NCBI GenBank assembly: GCA_002104905.1
Contig: MCFE01000198.1
Location: 62,001 to 126,000, forward strand
Origin: Basidiobolus meristosporus CBS 931.73
Lineage: Eukaryota; Basidiobolomycota; Basidiobolomycetes; Basidiobolales; Basidiobolaceae
DNA length: 64,000 bases
Direction of reading: 5' to 3'
Positions 1 through 10,628 of the stretch are shown here, piece after piece. Numbering within the stretch: the first letter of the stretch is position 1; each line of letters starts with the position of its first letter. Made by a program: the position numbers and the translations under genes. Under the pieces are notes generated by a model. It ran no database searches. It was not told where the DNA came from and saw only the letters and a list, made by a program, of their open reading frames with translations.

Positions 1-1792
1 GACAAGGTTCTCTTTGTTGGTACAGTGAACCCTCTCCAAAACTCCATTGTGCTCAGATATCACATCGACGAATCCCTGATGCAACTGGTTGGTCGAAATT
101 CAAACGGTCCACACCCCCTTCTACTCAGTCGTTACCTCTTGAGGATTGTCCAAATCGTACTTGACGATCTTGTACTTGGGTGCGTTCAGGTTGGTCTTGA
201 AATAGAAAACGGAGTTGTCGTTGGCGACACTACGTAGAACTGGCGGTTAGTCTGGAGATGTTTAGAGACAGGACAAATCCCTGGCGACTTACTAGGTATA
301 TTCGGCTTCCATATTGTCGACAAGCTTGTTGTACCTCATATTGTCTGCCCGAATACCCACATTAGTGACTCATACTTCGGGATATAAACATATCCATCGA
401 TACCTGTGATGCCGCCGCTCCCCTCAGAGAGATCGGCAATGTAGAGCTTGTTGACCGGATTACACGTTTCGACGATCATGAGGATCAAGAACTTTCCATC
501 GTCGGTGACCTCAGAGCCAAAAAGATGGTGAGGATGTGCAGGATCTTTGAAGACCACTACATCTTCTTCCTGAGAAGTGCCGATACGATGGAAGCACATC
601 TGTCAATTAAGCCAGGTCAAGTATTGAACCGATATCACAAACCCAGGAAAACCCACCATGGCGTCGGTGTTGGAGCCAGTTTCGGTACCGGCTTTGTCAT
701 CCCTCACCGAAGGCTTAGGATATCTCTGTGGGTTGGGTTAGGGTTGATGGTAAGGTTCAGGTGGCTTAGCGTTAGATTGCATTCTCGAACCATACGTTGT
801 AAAAGAATCCAGAGTCATCGTGGGCCCAGGTGATTCTGGTGAATTTGGCCCAACGAACTTCATCCTCAAGCTCTTGTCCACTAGCGTCCGTATACTTGAC
901 ATGGATGGTGATCCAGTCACTTCCGCTCTTGCTGATACCATAACCGAATAGCTTTCCACTTTCCGAGAAGCCGTAGGTGCTCAAGGAGGCGGTTCCATCC
1001 GCCTCAAGAGTGTTTGGCTAGGTCGGAGTGAGTGGTTAGATCAGCTGGACTTCATACGCTGGCCAACTGGAGGATACCTACGTCTAGGAAGACGGTGGGT
1101 TCGGCGGTCAATGATTTTTGCTGGTAGAGAATGCTGTCGTCGGAGGAAGGAGCGAGCGTGAGTACACTTCGTAGACAGAGCCAACAGACTAGCTTGAAAG
1201 TACCTTTGAGGCTGAAGGCCACTGTTGTAAAAGTAGTAGTAGTATTCCCCGTGCTTGAAAGGACAGCCGTATTTCTCGTAGTCGAAAAGCTTGGTGAGTC
1301 TGGGAAAGGTGTTAGCGCGGTGGTAACGATGGGGTAACGATGGGGTGGTCTCAGTTGCTGCTTACTGTTCTCTAAGCTCCTCACGGTAAGGGTAGGTTTC
1401 GAGATGACCAAAGGTGACTTTGTTCTGCTCCTCGACGAAGGCCTATAAAGAGTGTTGAGTGGTGGGGCCACGTGGTTGCTGATGGAAGCATATGTATGCC
1501 GTAAGCTGACTAACTTCCGTTTCGGCGGCATCCGGGTCTTCCAACCACCGATAGGGATCCGCCACTTTCACGCCGTTGAGATTCTCAACGACGGTGGTGT
1601 CTCTGCGTACGGCTGGATATGACCATTTCGCGTTGAATCTGGGTAAGGTCCTCTAAAATAAGGCCTTGGCAGTTTGGGAACAGGTACTGTGCAAGCTCAC
1701 CGTTTTGATATCAAGTGGTTTCTGAGGGTAGGGGCTCGACGTAGCTGAGCTGACAGCGGTTGTCGAGCCAGGCATAAAAGTGAGACACGCAT
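1..1792 (-). CDS. Prolyl oligopeptidase, tandem copy 1 (N-terminal part, cut by window edge)
   Basis: Serine peptidase of family S9A; the seen part is the N-terminal beta-propeller that gates access to the active site. Exons follow those of copy 2 at an offset of about 5173 bases: exon 1 at 1701-1792, exon 2 at 1515-1638, then the [62 protein letters not shown] and [14 protein letters not shown] exons, each with GT/AG borders and no stop in frame. The catalytic Ser/Asp/His half lies left of base 1. The start is taken at 1792 because exon 1 splices in phase to exon 2, and because the internal ATG that could start copy 2 is GCG here. The first 30 residues ([20 protein letters not shown]...) are Arg-rich without acidic residues, like a mitochondrial presequence (inference). 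Confidence 0.85.
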
Positions 1793-2886
1793 TATTACGA
1801 AGCAAATTTCACTTCTCAAATGAACCATCAGTTGATCTCGATTCTGGTTGAACTCCGCCTTACACGCTGGCTCTTACCTTGCTCTTGATCGATTCTAGGT
1901 GTGGCTGTGACCGCGAGTTTGGGAGTGACAATGGTGGCTTACATTCTTTGAAGTCGGATTCGGAGTATTTATATCCTGGGCAGGTAGTACAGCCGTAGCT
2001 CTATGTGTCAGCCATCTGAGGTTGACTGCGGATGTTTGGGGTTTAAGCAAGAAATAGACCTTGTCAAGTGATTTTCTAGCTGAATAATGCCACCTAATGC
2101 CTTCATGCCATACCAGCTTGGGTAGGCCAATCCATGATTGTATATTTCAACCTGAAATGCTCCCATTCTTATGAATGGTGCACCTTTCCCTTAAGGTATA
2201 AACATGTGAGATGTGCATCAAATTATGGACTTGACATGGATTAAAACTCTGGCTCAGCCAGGAAATGTGTAGATGTACATTAGCCTTCGTATCATTACCT
2301 AGGAATATGTTCATATTGGCTATTTAGCTCATTTTGATCATTCCGTGGTGTGTAGATACTATCCAGACAATGCATCATCTAATGGTACATATATAGTGAT
2401 GGAAATTATAAGGCCTATCCTTAGATCCCTAGTAGAAACAACTGACTTTAGATCTTTTACTATTTTCCAATGGTATTCCTACTATTCGACTATTGGGCTC
2501 TGTTAATGATCCACCCCACTGGCAGTTATAAACTATACAAGTAACTTGAATAAACATCAATCCTAGTAGCCTATTCAGCATTACTCTCTGTCCTAAGTAG
2601 CTTTGAATATCAACCTTTGGAGCTACTAGCATGTTCAATTGGATAACTAGTCGGTAAAATAATGGACTCCAATCTTATGCTTGCAATTTTCGATACTCTT
2701 AACTGTTGCAAAATTTAGAAAGCCAAGAACACTGCGTAACGATAACCAATTTCTCAGCCTCGTCATTAGTTTACAAATGCACCTTCCATTTGGACCCTGG
2801 AAGGTTGAGAGCCGATCAAATATACAGTTGAAGTGTAAGAGTTGGAACCTGGATCACCACCTTTTCACTCTAAACCATAGGGTTAG
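1793..2886. other. Intergenic, AT-rich, no gene seen
   Basis: Upstream region of prolyl oligopeptidase copy 1. I see no ORF with recognisable similarity, no tRNA-like fold and no transposon ends. It would hold the promoter of copy 1 in its left part. Confidence 0.5.
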
Positions 2887-3240
2887 CCACCCTCCCCTGT
2901 AGCCAATGTACAGGAAGAAGTTCATCAGTATTCCCCTCCTGTTTCACATGCTTCCCAAGCGAATACCTCCTCAGCTGTCCCTAGCTGGAAAGCTGAGCTC
3001 GCTGCACGTAACGCGTCAAGAGCTGCCACCAGAACATCTCCCTCATTAGGAGAAGACCCCGTACCTTCCCAAAGGCCAGGTGCACAGAACCCAGTAATCC
3101 CATCAAGGCCTGGCGTTCCCACCGCTTCCTCACGACCCTTCATTGCCCCCAAGTCTGGGACCCTGAATGGCAACAGCAACGTAGCTAGACTGGCCTCAGT
3201 TCTGGCCCAAGGGCCTGTTGGGCAACCAAGGAAGGAATAG
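2887..3240 (+). pseudogene. Orphan proline/serine-rich coding-like exon (3' end of an unknown gene)
   Basis: A frame open from a TAG at 2884 to a TAG at 3238-3240. It reads Pro/Ser/Ala-rich sequence with runs such as PSWKAELAARNASRAA, SQRPGAQNPVIPSRPGV and LASVLAQGPVGQPRKE at the end. It is GC-richer than its AT-rich surroundings and has possible AG acceptors at 2880 and 2886, so it could be the last exon of a plus-strand gene. An AATAAA at 3416-3421 lies downstream. No convincing upstream exon is visible between 1793 and 2886. The opposite strand is also open over 2925-3263 but gives a less natural composition. Family not recognised. Confidence 0.35.
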
Positions 3241-3415
3241 ATGGCGTCATCGTGGCCATCCAAGTCTATAAACCGTGTTCATCCACGCAGTACCGGTGTT
3301 CAGTGTTTATATTTCGTTGAGATAAGCCGCTTCTGATGAAGATGTTGTCGTTTATTCTTGGCAGGCTGTTGGTAGATTAATCGCCTTCATTCACCAAGTA
3401 CTCCATTACTAAAGA

Positions 3416-3421
3416 AATAAA
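3416..3421 (+). terminator. AATAAA polyadenylation-like signal
   Basis: A plus-strand AATAAA about 175 bases after the stop of the orphan exon. It faces the 3' end of prolyl oligopeptidase copy 2 on the other strand. Confidence 0.3.
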
Positions 3422-3478
3422 CTGAGATGGCATTTCTCCTTAATCATCCGCGGTCGCCCCGCTTGTGTGAAATGATGA

Positions 3479-6400
3479 TTAGGCATTCCATTGACTCTTC
3501 AAGCTTAGTGCCATGAAGGATAGACGGTCGGTGACTTCGTCGATCTACAAGAAATGGTTAAGAGCAAATCAGAGATCAATTGGTGTGGGGAATCGACTTA
3601 CTCTCTTCTTGGTCGGCTTGCCTGCACCATGACCCGCCTGAAACGAAGCAATTCAGCGTTAGTAAAAATAGGTGAGGGAGAGGGAGAGGGAGAGAGAGAG
3701 AGAGGAGTGCTTGGTAGGGTGGTATTACCTTGGTGTCCACTCGGATGAGCAATGGGTTAGCATTGTCTTGGCAATAATGCTGAAGGGTTGCAATTAGTTT
3801 ATGCGAATGCAGAGGGACCCTACAGCCAGAGAAGGTTAGCACAGCTCCGCGTCCCAGAGTCTACCTACAAGCCTACACTCTATCATCGTGGTCACCAGTG
3901 GTCAGCATGTAAGGTGGGTATGGCTTCTCGGTTTGGACGTTGTGCAATGGTGAGTACTTGTAGATGTACTTGAAATCCTCGGCATTGTCCGGGTTTCCGT
4001 AGTCCGATTTCCTGATAGTTTGGTTGAGCAACAGAAGAGAACATGGCCAGGACAGATGAATTGTTACCAGGCATGACCGATGGTGAACTTGTGGAACCGA
4101 AGCATGATCCATAACGCTAAGGCGCAAATATCATTATTATCAGTTGTTCATTGGTGTTGTTTCCTGTGACTTCCTACCCAACATCTGCGACACCACATCC
4201 GAAAAGCTCGGGCGCTTGGTTCATGCAGGCACCTGTAGTTGAGGGTCAGCGCAAATCCTGCAAATGGAAACGCTCTCTGCAAATCACTCACCTACTAGCA
4301 AGCCACCATTGGACCCACCATTGATGGCAAGTCTATCAAACAAGATTGGGATGAGTGGGATTCTGGCGAAATCCGACGAAATGATGGCAAATCACCTTTC
4401 AGGACGAGTGTACTTGTTCTCGATCAGATACTTGGCAGCATACTGGAAGTCGTCGAAGACGTTCTGCTTCCTGGCCAAAGTTCCGGCCTGATGCCACTCC
4501 TCACCGTACTCTCTAACGAAATAAAAAGGTTGGCCTCGCGCTTTACGATAGAACGATCGGATGAATTACCCTCCACCGCGTAAGTTGGGGATGGCCACCA
4601 CGCCATTGAAATGCTTCATGAATGCAATCCATGCTGGGCTGAACATGGGCGATAGTGAGATGCTGAAGCCACCATAGCCATAGAGCAAGGTCGAGTTGTT
4701 GCCATCTAGGGGCAGGTCCTGTAGCGTGGAATAGATTAGCAACGGGAGGACACACAAGCCAGGTCACCCATGTTCCCTCACCTTTTTGTGGTTGATAAAC
4801 ATGGGGATTTTGGTGCCATCCTTGGACGGGTAGAAGATCTGTTTGGTGATGAATTCGTCGCTATTGAAACCGGACACCTGGGTGGTTCTGAACACCGACA
4901 GCTTCTGCTCTTCACCAACTTCCTCAAAAGAATAGCGATAAATGATGCCGGGATTCAGGAAAGATGCGAAGGAGAAGAAAAGTTCCTTGAATTCACGACG
5001 GGTCGAGAGGGATGTAACCGTTCCGATGGGGGTTGGGATCTCCTTAAGCACAGAGCCTGTCTTCAGGTCGTGGATACGTACGACATTCTGTAGGAAATCA
5101 ACTATTAACGAGAGGGCTCACTAGTCGGTGAGCATCCAATTCTGACCAACCTTGACGTCTTCCAGATATACGGTGACAAGGTTCTCTTTGTTAGTGCAGC
5201 GAACGGTCTCCAAAACTCCGTCCTGCTCAGATATCACATCGACGAATCCCTGATGCAACTGGTTGGTCGAAATTCAAACGGTCCACACCCCCTTCTACTC
5301 AGTCGTTACCTCTTGAGGATTGTCCAAATCGCACTTGACGATCTTGTACTTGGGTGCGTTCAGGTTGGTCTTGAAATAGAAAACGGAGTTGTCGTTGGCG
5401 ACACTACATCGAACCGGTGGTTAGCCTGAATAGGATTGGAGACAGAACATATGTGTCTGGTGACGTACTAGCTATACTCAGCATCCAGGTTGTCGACAAG
5501 CTTGTTGTACTTCATGTTATCTGTCAAACGGCATACATCAGTGTCTCATTCTCAAGAATATAAACGCGGCGTAGATACCTGAGACGCCGCCGTTTCCCCC
5601 GGAGAGATCGGCGATGTAGAGCTTGTTCACTGGATCACAGGTTTCCGTGATCGAGAGGATCAAGAACTTGCCATCGTCAGTGACTTCGGAGCCAAACATA
5701 TAGTGAGGATGTTCGGGATCCTTGAAAATCATCACATCCTCCTCCTGGGAGGTACCGATACGATGGAAGTACAACTGTCAAGTGACCGAGATTAGTATCG
5801 TACGGATGCCATAAACCTAGGGAAACCCACCATGGCGTCGGTGTTGGAGCCAGTTTCGGTACCGGCTTTGTCATCGCCCACAGAAGGCTTAGGATATCTC
5901 TGCAAGTTGTAGGGTAAGATTAGGATCCAGATCAGTCACTCGTTGGCAGATTGCGTTCGTGACCATACATTATAGAAAAATCCAGAGTCATCGTGGGCCC
6001 AGGTGATTCTAGTGAATTTGGCCCAACGAACTTCATCCTCAAGCTCTTGTCCACTAGCGTCCGTATACTTGACATGGATGGTGATCCAGTCACTTCCGCT
6101 CTTGCTGATACCATAACCGAATAGCTTTCCACTTTCCGAGAAGCCGTAGGTGTTCAAGGAGGCGGTTCCATCCGCCTCAAGAGTGTTTGGCTAGGTCGGA
6201 GTGAGTGGTTAGATCAGCTGGACTTCATACAGCTGGCCAACTGGAGGATACCTACGTCTAGGAAGACGGTGGGTTCGGCGGTCAATGATTTTTGCTGGTA
6301 GAGAATGCTGTCGTCGGAGGAAGGAGCGAGCGTGAGTACACTTCGTAGACAGAGCCAACAGACTAGCCTGAAAGTACCTTTGAGGCTGAAGGCCACTGTT

Positions 6401-6964
6401 GTAAAAGTAGTAGTAGTACTCTCCACGTCTGAAAGGACAGCTGTATTTCTCGTAGTCGAAAAGCTTGGTGAGTCTGGGAAAGGTGTTAGCGCGGTGGTAA
6501 TGATGGGGTAACGATGGGGTGGTCTCAGTTGCTGCTTACTGTTCTCTAAGCTCCTCACGGTGAGGGTAGGTTTCGAGATGACCAAAGGTGACTTTGTTCT
6601 GCTCCTCGACGAAGGCCTATAAAGAGTGTTGAGTGGTGGGGCCATGTGGTTGCCGATGGAAGCATATGTATGCCGTAAGCTGACTAACTTCCGTTTCGGC
6701 GGCATCCGGGTCTTCCAACCACCGATAGGGATCCGCCACTTTCACGCCGTTGAGATTCTCAACGACGGTGGTGTCTCTGCGTACGGCTGGATATGTCCAT
6801 TTCATGATGAATCTGAGTGGAGCACTCTTGTGTTAGGTATTGGTGGTTTGAAAACTGATTACTGCAGCTCACCGTTTTGATATCAAGTGGTTTCTGAGGG
6901 TAGGGGCTCGACGTAGCTGAGCTGACAGTGGTTGTCGAGCCAGGCATAAAAGTGAGACACGCAT
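3479..6964 (-). CDS. Prolyl oligopeptidase, tandem copy 2 (21 exons, one apparent frameshift)
   Basis: Cytosolic-type S9A serine peptidase that cuts after proline in short peptides. I can join 21 exons with GT/AG borders: 6873-6964, 6689-6812, 6540-6616, 6378-6473, 6256-6307, 5969-6190, 5831-5899, 5579-5774, 5469-5520, 5310-5403, 5151-5249, 4782-5087, 4570-4718, 4396-4512, 4292-4332, 4178-4232, 4068-4116, 3877-4011, 3729-3819, 3602-3637, 3479-3544. Catalytic residues are visible: Ser in GGSNGG (exon 15), Asp in TTGDHDDRV (exon 18), His in AGHGAGKPT (exon 20). YGYGGF and IPNLRGGG are also present. All exon phases fit except exon 17 (4068-4116), which has one base too many: VMD is in one frame and [13 protein letters not shown] in the next (near 4106). 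Without that base the protein is 738 residues, against about 710 for the family. The extra length is an N-terminal exon; an alternative start is the ATG at 6805 (MKWTYPAV). Confidence 0.88.
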
Positions 6965-6996
6965 CATTACGAAGCAAATTTCAGATTCTTAGGGTG

Positions 6997-7024
6997 AGTA
7001 GTAATCAATCAGTAGTAATCAATC
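6997..7024. repeat. 14-bp tandem duplication
   Basis: The unit AGTAGTAATCAATC occurs twice in a row just upstream of the copy 2 start. Copy 1 does not have it at the matching place. No function is evident. Confidence 0.6.
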
Positions 7025-7305
7025 AGGTAACCCTCCGAAACCTCCCAACTTAATCAAGATAAGAGCATGAAATCAACTAGTACGTAAGCATGATATTCAC
7101 CTTTCACCTCAATGAAAAGATTTATTATTCGCAAGAAGGGATTCATAAATAGGAGGACCAGAAATAATAAAAGGCTTCGAACTGAGAAACTACGGGGATG
7201 CAGTGTGGATTTTGATGGTTCCGTCTAATAAAATGAAAGGAAGACAAAATCAAATATTCTATGACTCATACTACGTGGGATGCTGGTGTGGACAATGAAC
7301 TGCAC

Positions 7306-9720
7306 TTAAGCATCTGGAGTAGTCTTGCCGTTAGCAGCTTTTGAGCGAGCAAGGTCACCAGCCAGCTGAGCCAAGCGAATCTTTTGAGCATCGACTTGCT
7401 CTTGAAGCTTGGTCTTCTCCTCTTCCAAAGTGGTGATCTGTTGAGTCTTGACTTCGATTGCTTGAGCGTGTTGGTTCTTGAATTCCTCGGCCTCCTTGAG
7501 TTTAGCCTCGAGTGAGCTGATGCGTTCTTCGGTGGCAGTAACCTGGGATGTCACTCTAGCAAGTTCAGCCTTGGACTCCTCAAGCTCACGAGCAACCGAC
7601 TCAGATTGAGCCTTCAACTCTTGAGTTTGCTCGGAAGCAGAAGTGGCTTGGGCCAACTGAGCCTTGGATTGCTCAAGCTCCTCTTGAAGTTTCTCAGCTG
7701 CCTCCAAAGCTTGCTTCTTGGCACCCTCAATCTCATTGATGGTAGTCTCAGCAGCTCCAACAAGTGATTTCAAAGAGACGATTTCGTTGTTGGCGGTCAA
7801 ATACTTCTCATTAGCACCCTTGAGAGCCTCCTCGAGTTCACTGACCTGGCTTTGCACCTTGGACAATTCTTGTTTGGCGTCACTGGCTTCGATCTTAGCT
7901 TGCTGAAGTTCGTTGGCGAGCTTATCCTTTTGCTCTTGAGCCTCTTGGCTCTTTTGAGCGGAAGAGAGAGCCTCGTCGGCTGAAGCCTTGGCCTGAGCAA
8001 GTTCAGCTTGAGCTTGCTGGAGAGCAGCCTCCTTGGCCTCGGCCAATTGAAGAGATTCCTTGTTCTCGGCTTCGAGCTTTTGAACACGAGCATTAGCCTC
8101 GCTCAATTGAGCTTGAGCGCCGGTCAACTCGGACTTGGCTTGCTCAACTTGCTTGAGCAACTCGGAGTTCTGGGTGCTGGACTGCTCGCGAGCCTGTCCA
8201 AGCTCAGCTTGGTATTCAGCCAAGCGCTTCTCGAGCTCCTGAATCTTCTTTTCTCTGTCAGCCTTGATGCTGGAGTATTCATGGCTCAATTGCTCATAGT
8301 CATCTCTCAATCTAGCCAAATCGTTAGAGGCGGCTTGAGAGGAGCTGCGGTCTTGCTCCAAAGACTTGATCTTGTTTTCCATGGCCAAAAGAGCTTGATC
8401 TTTTTGGGAAACGATTTGAGACATGCGTTGCTGTCCGAATCCAAGCTCGTGGGTGAGTTGGTCAATAGCGGTCTTGGCCTTACCAAGCTCGCTGATAAGG
8501 CTGGACTCGCGAGATTGGGCCTCTCTGATTTGACGGGTAAGGGATTCTTGCTCGGCATAATGGGTCTTGCGCTCAATGTTGAATTGCTCGATTTGCTGCT
8601 GGAGGTTGGCCTGTTGCTCACGGTGGGTGGCGTTGGCTTCATCGATATCGTAGCTAGCGGCTTGGAGAGTCTTGACGTTCTCCTTTTCAACCGTCAATTG
8701 CTTGAAGAGAACTTGGTTGGTGTAGTTCAATGAATCAACCTTGGTTTCAAGAGTCTTGATCTTCTTCTCGTAGACCTTCTTGTCAATCTGTTGATCATTC
8801 AACTGCTCACTAACTTCATCAAACTCCTTTTGGAGTTGGTTCTGAAGGGTCTTCAAGGAATCATTCTTCTTGGACAAGTTCTTGATGGTCTCCTCCTTGT
8901 CCTCCAAGGATTGACGAAGCTCTTCCAACTCCTTGGAAGAGACCTCAGGCTCAGCGTGAGTGGCGCTAATAGATTCAATGGTGGGCTGCTCGACAGGAAT
9001 CTCCTTGGTGGCTTCCTGAACTTGGGCGGCGGTCACCTCCTCAACAACAACAGCGTTCTTGTTCTTCTTCTTCTTGGCCTTCTTCTCAGATACAGGAGCA
9101 GGGGTCTGCTCAGGCTCTTCCTTCTTGATCGGCTCGGGGGCGGCGACCTCAGGAACAGCTTCAACAGCAGCAACAGCAGTTTGTTCAACTACTTCAGCCA
9201 CAGGAGCGGCTGGAGTCTCGGGAACAACAGGCTTCTGCTTCTTGGACTTGGAACCCTTGGGCTTCTTAGGCTCCTTCTTTTCAAAAAGAACTGGACCACC
9301 GTTGACCTCAAGAGCAGCATAAGGATTGGCCGAAGCGACAGAGGCGTCAATACCATATTCTGGCTCTTCCTCTTCCTCCTCCTCGACTTCTACGACCTCT
9401 TCAACAACCTTTTGGACCACCTTGGGGGGTGCGGCGGCTTTAGCGGCCTTAGCCTTGGAGCGCTTGGTAGCGTTTCCAGCTGCCTTGGGTTGAGCCTTGG
9501 CACCGTTAACCTTAGGTTGAACCTTAGGAGTGGTGGCCTTGGACTTCTTGGCAGGCTTCTTCTTGGTCTCGAGCTCTACTTCCTTCAGAAGAGCAGCTTG
9601 AGCCTCGGTGTGATCGACCGCAGGCTTGCTACCAACAAAGTTATAGTAGATGTAAACACTGGAAGTGGAAACTACACCCAGGACAACCAAAAGGGTAGTA
9701 AGATTCGAGAAAGCATCCAT
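7306..9720 (-). CDS. Membrane-anchored coiled-coil protein, kinectin/RRBP1-like architecture
   Basis: An uninterrupted 804-residue frame starting at ATG 9718-9720. Residues about 7-28 (LTTLLVVLGVVSTSSVYIYY) form one hydrophobic segment. Residues about 45-110 are Lys/Ala/Pro-rich and basic, followed by a Glu run (EVEEEEEEEPEYG), more Lys-rich blocks (KKAKKKKNKN) and Ala/Pro/Val-rich linker. From about residue 255 to near the C-terminus it is heptad-like Leu/Gln/Glu/Lys/Ala sequence with no obvious break. N-terminal anchor, basic tail, then a long coiled coil is the layout of the ER proteins kinectin and p180/RRBP1; orthology is inferred from layout only. A tethering, ER-shaping or ribosome-binding role would be a guess. 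It is divergent from the ribonucleotide reductase gene across a 908-bp spacer. A minus-strand AATAAA (TTTATT on plus) is at 7121-7126. Confidence 0.8.
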   Translation of the reverse strand: MDAFSNLTTLLVVLGVVSTSSVYIYYNFVGSKPAVDHTEAQAALLKEVELETKKKPAKKSKATTPKVQPKVNGAKAQPKAAGNATKRSKAKAAKAAAPPKVVQKVVEEVVEVEEEEEEEPEYGIDASVASANPYAALEVNGGPVLFEKKEPKKPKGSKSKKQKPVVPETPAAPVAEVVEQTAVAAVEAVPEVAAPEPIKKEEPEQTPAPVSEKKAKKKKNKNAVVVEEVTAAQVQEATKEIPVEQPTIESISATHAEPEVSSKELEELRQSLEDKEETIKNLSKKNDSLKTLQNQLQKEFDEVSEQLNDQQIDKKVYEKKIKTLETKVDSLNYTNQVLFKQLTVEKENVKTLQAASYDIDEANATHREQQANLQQQIEQFNIERKTHYAEQESLTRQIREAQSRESSLISELGKAKTAIDQLTHELGFGQQRMSQIVSQKDQALLAMENKIKSLEQDRSSSQAASNDLARLRDDYEQLSHEYSSIKADREKKIQELEKRLAEYQAELGQAREQSSTQNSELLKQVEQAKSELTGAQAQLSEANARVQKLEAENKESLQLAEAKEAALQQAQAELAQAKASADEALSSAQKSQEAQEQKDKLANELQQAKIEASDAKQELSKVQSQVSELEEALKGANEKYLTANNEIVSLKSLVGAAETTINEIEGAKKQALEAAEKLQEELEQSKAQLAQATSASEQTQELKAQSESVARELEESKAELARVTSQVTATEERISSLEAKLKEAEEFKNQHAQAIEVKTQQITTLEEEKTKLQEQVDAQKIRLAQLAGDLARSKAANGKTTPDA

Positions 9721-10628
9721 GATAGAGAGTCAAATAACCGGGTTTCAAAGAGAGGATACAGACAACGATAAACGACTGGTCAGAGAAGTGAAAGTCGGTA
9801 ATAACACACTGCGACCAGCTCACCAACTGCTCAGTAATAACTATCCAAGCGGTTGGAGAAAGCCAGGGTATTATTCAACAATGTCCAGGGTTGGTTTAGC
9901 AGAACAAAAAATTCTGGCCAAACACATCTCTGATCAAGCGCTCCTCGGGGAAAGGACCAAGGATCACTCCAATATTTAATCAGCATCCACGCATATTCGT
10001 CTCCTTACCAGGCATTAACCATTGCCAATTGCCATAAATCCATTCATAAATGACCCCATATACGCACAATCACTCTCCCCGAGCTTGGTAGGATTTACTC
10101 GGATCTCGCCTGTCCACCAATCGTGTGTGGTGGCAATAATCCAGAGCTTACAGAAGGATTGAGAATAATTTGTGATAATAACTGCCAATCAGCGCATGCA
10201 TTGGCAGGTAGCGCTCTTCAAGATTTCGTCGAATCAGCACCAGCCAGCTGTAGATGATTCATTGCCGTCTCCCCCAACCCCAACCCTAACCCTAACCCTA
10301 GCCCTAACCCGCCATCACAGCCCAGAGTAGACGCATAGATAAATTCACTTCGAAGAAAGGTTGACCTCTTTGGCAATTATTAGATCCGTGACTTGAAACC
10401 AATCAAATGGGAAATTGAATGTTTTGATTTCTCGCGGCTGCCCATAGACCTTCCACTCCCGATGATGCTTGGAGATTGTAAACAACAATAAAAGAATTTT
10501 CGTCATCAAAACACCCACCAAATTGGCCTTAAAGTGGTACCCCCAGTGCTGCTACCTCTTGACTAGCTTACTCCTTAGACTTCCCTTCCATCTGTATTAT
10601 ATATTACTCACAACCGGGACTTGCAACC
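9721..10628. promoter_or_regulatory. Divergent promoter region of the coiled-coil and RNR large-subunit genes
   Basis: 908 bp between two oppositely facing start codons with no supported gene inside. It holds the telomere-like tract at 10274-10310. A short plus-strand ORF at 9665-9979 is mostly antisense to the coiled-coil gene start and shows no protein-like character. Confidence 0.6.
10274..10310. repeat. Interstitial telomere-like tract (CCCTAA units)
   Basis: About 37 bp composed of CCAACC and CCCTAA units, including three near-perfect CCCTAA repeats and one variant, CCCTAG. It sits about 320 bp upstream of the ribonucleotide reductase start. In several eukaryotes such telo-boxes in promoters bind Myb-type or Rap1/Tbf1-type factors; that role here is inference. 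Confidence 0.75.

Noticed and set aside
8008-9771. Long plus-strand ORFs (241 and 326 codons) opposite the coiled-coil gene
   Set aside because: They are antisense shadows of a Leu/Glu/Lys/Ala-rich coiled coil, giving Leu/Gly/Ser-rich junk. The minus frame of 804 residues explains the region.
10375-10450. Cell-cycle (MCB/E2F-like) box upstream of RNR1
   Set aside because: Only a loose TTTCTCGCGG match is visible; no ACGCGT or canonical E2F site was found.
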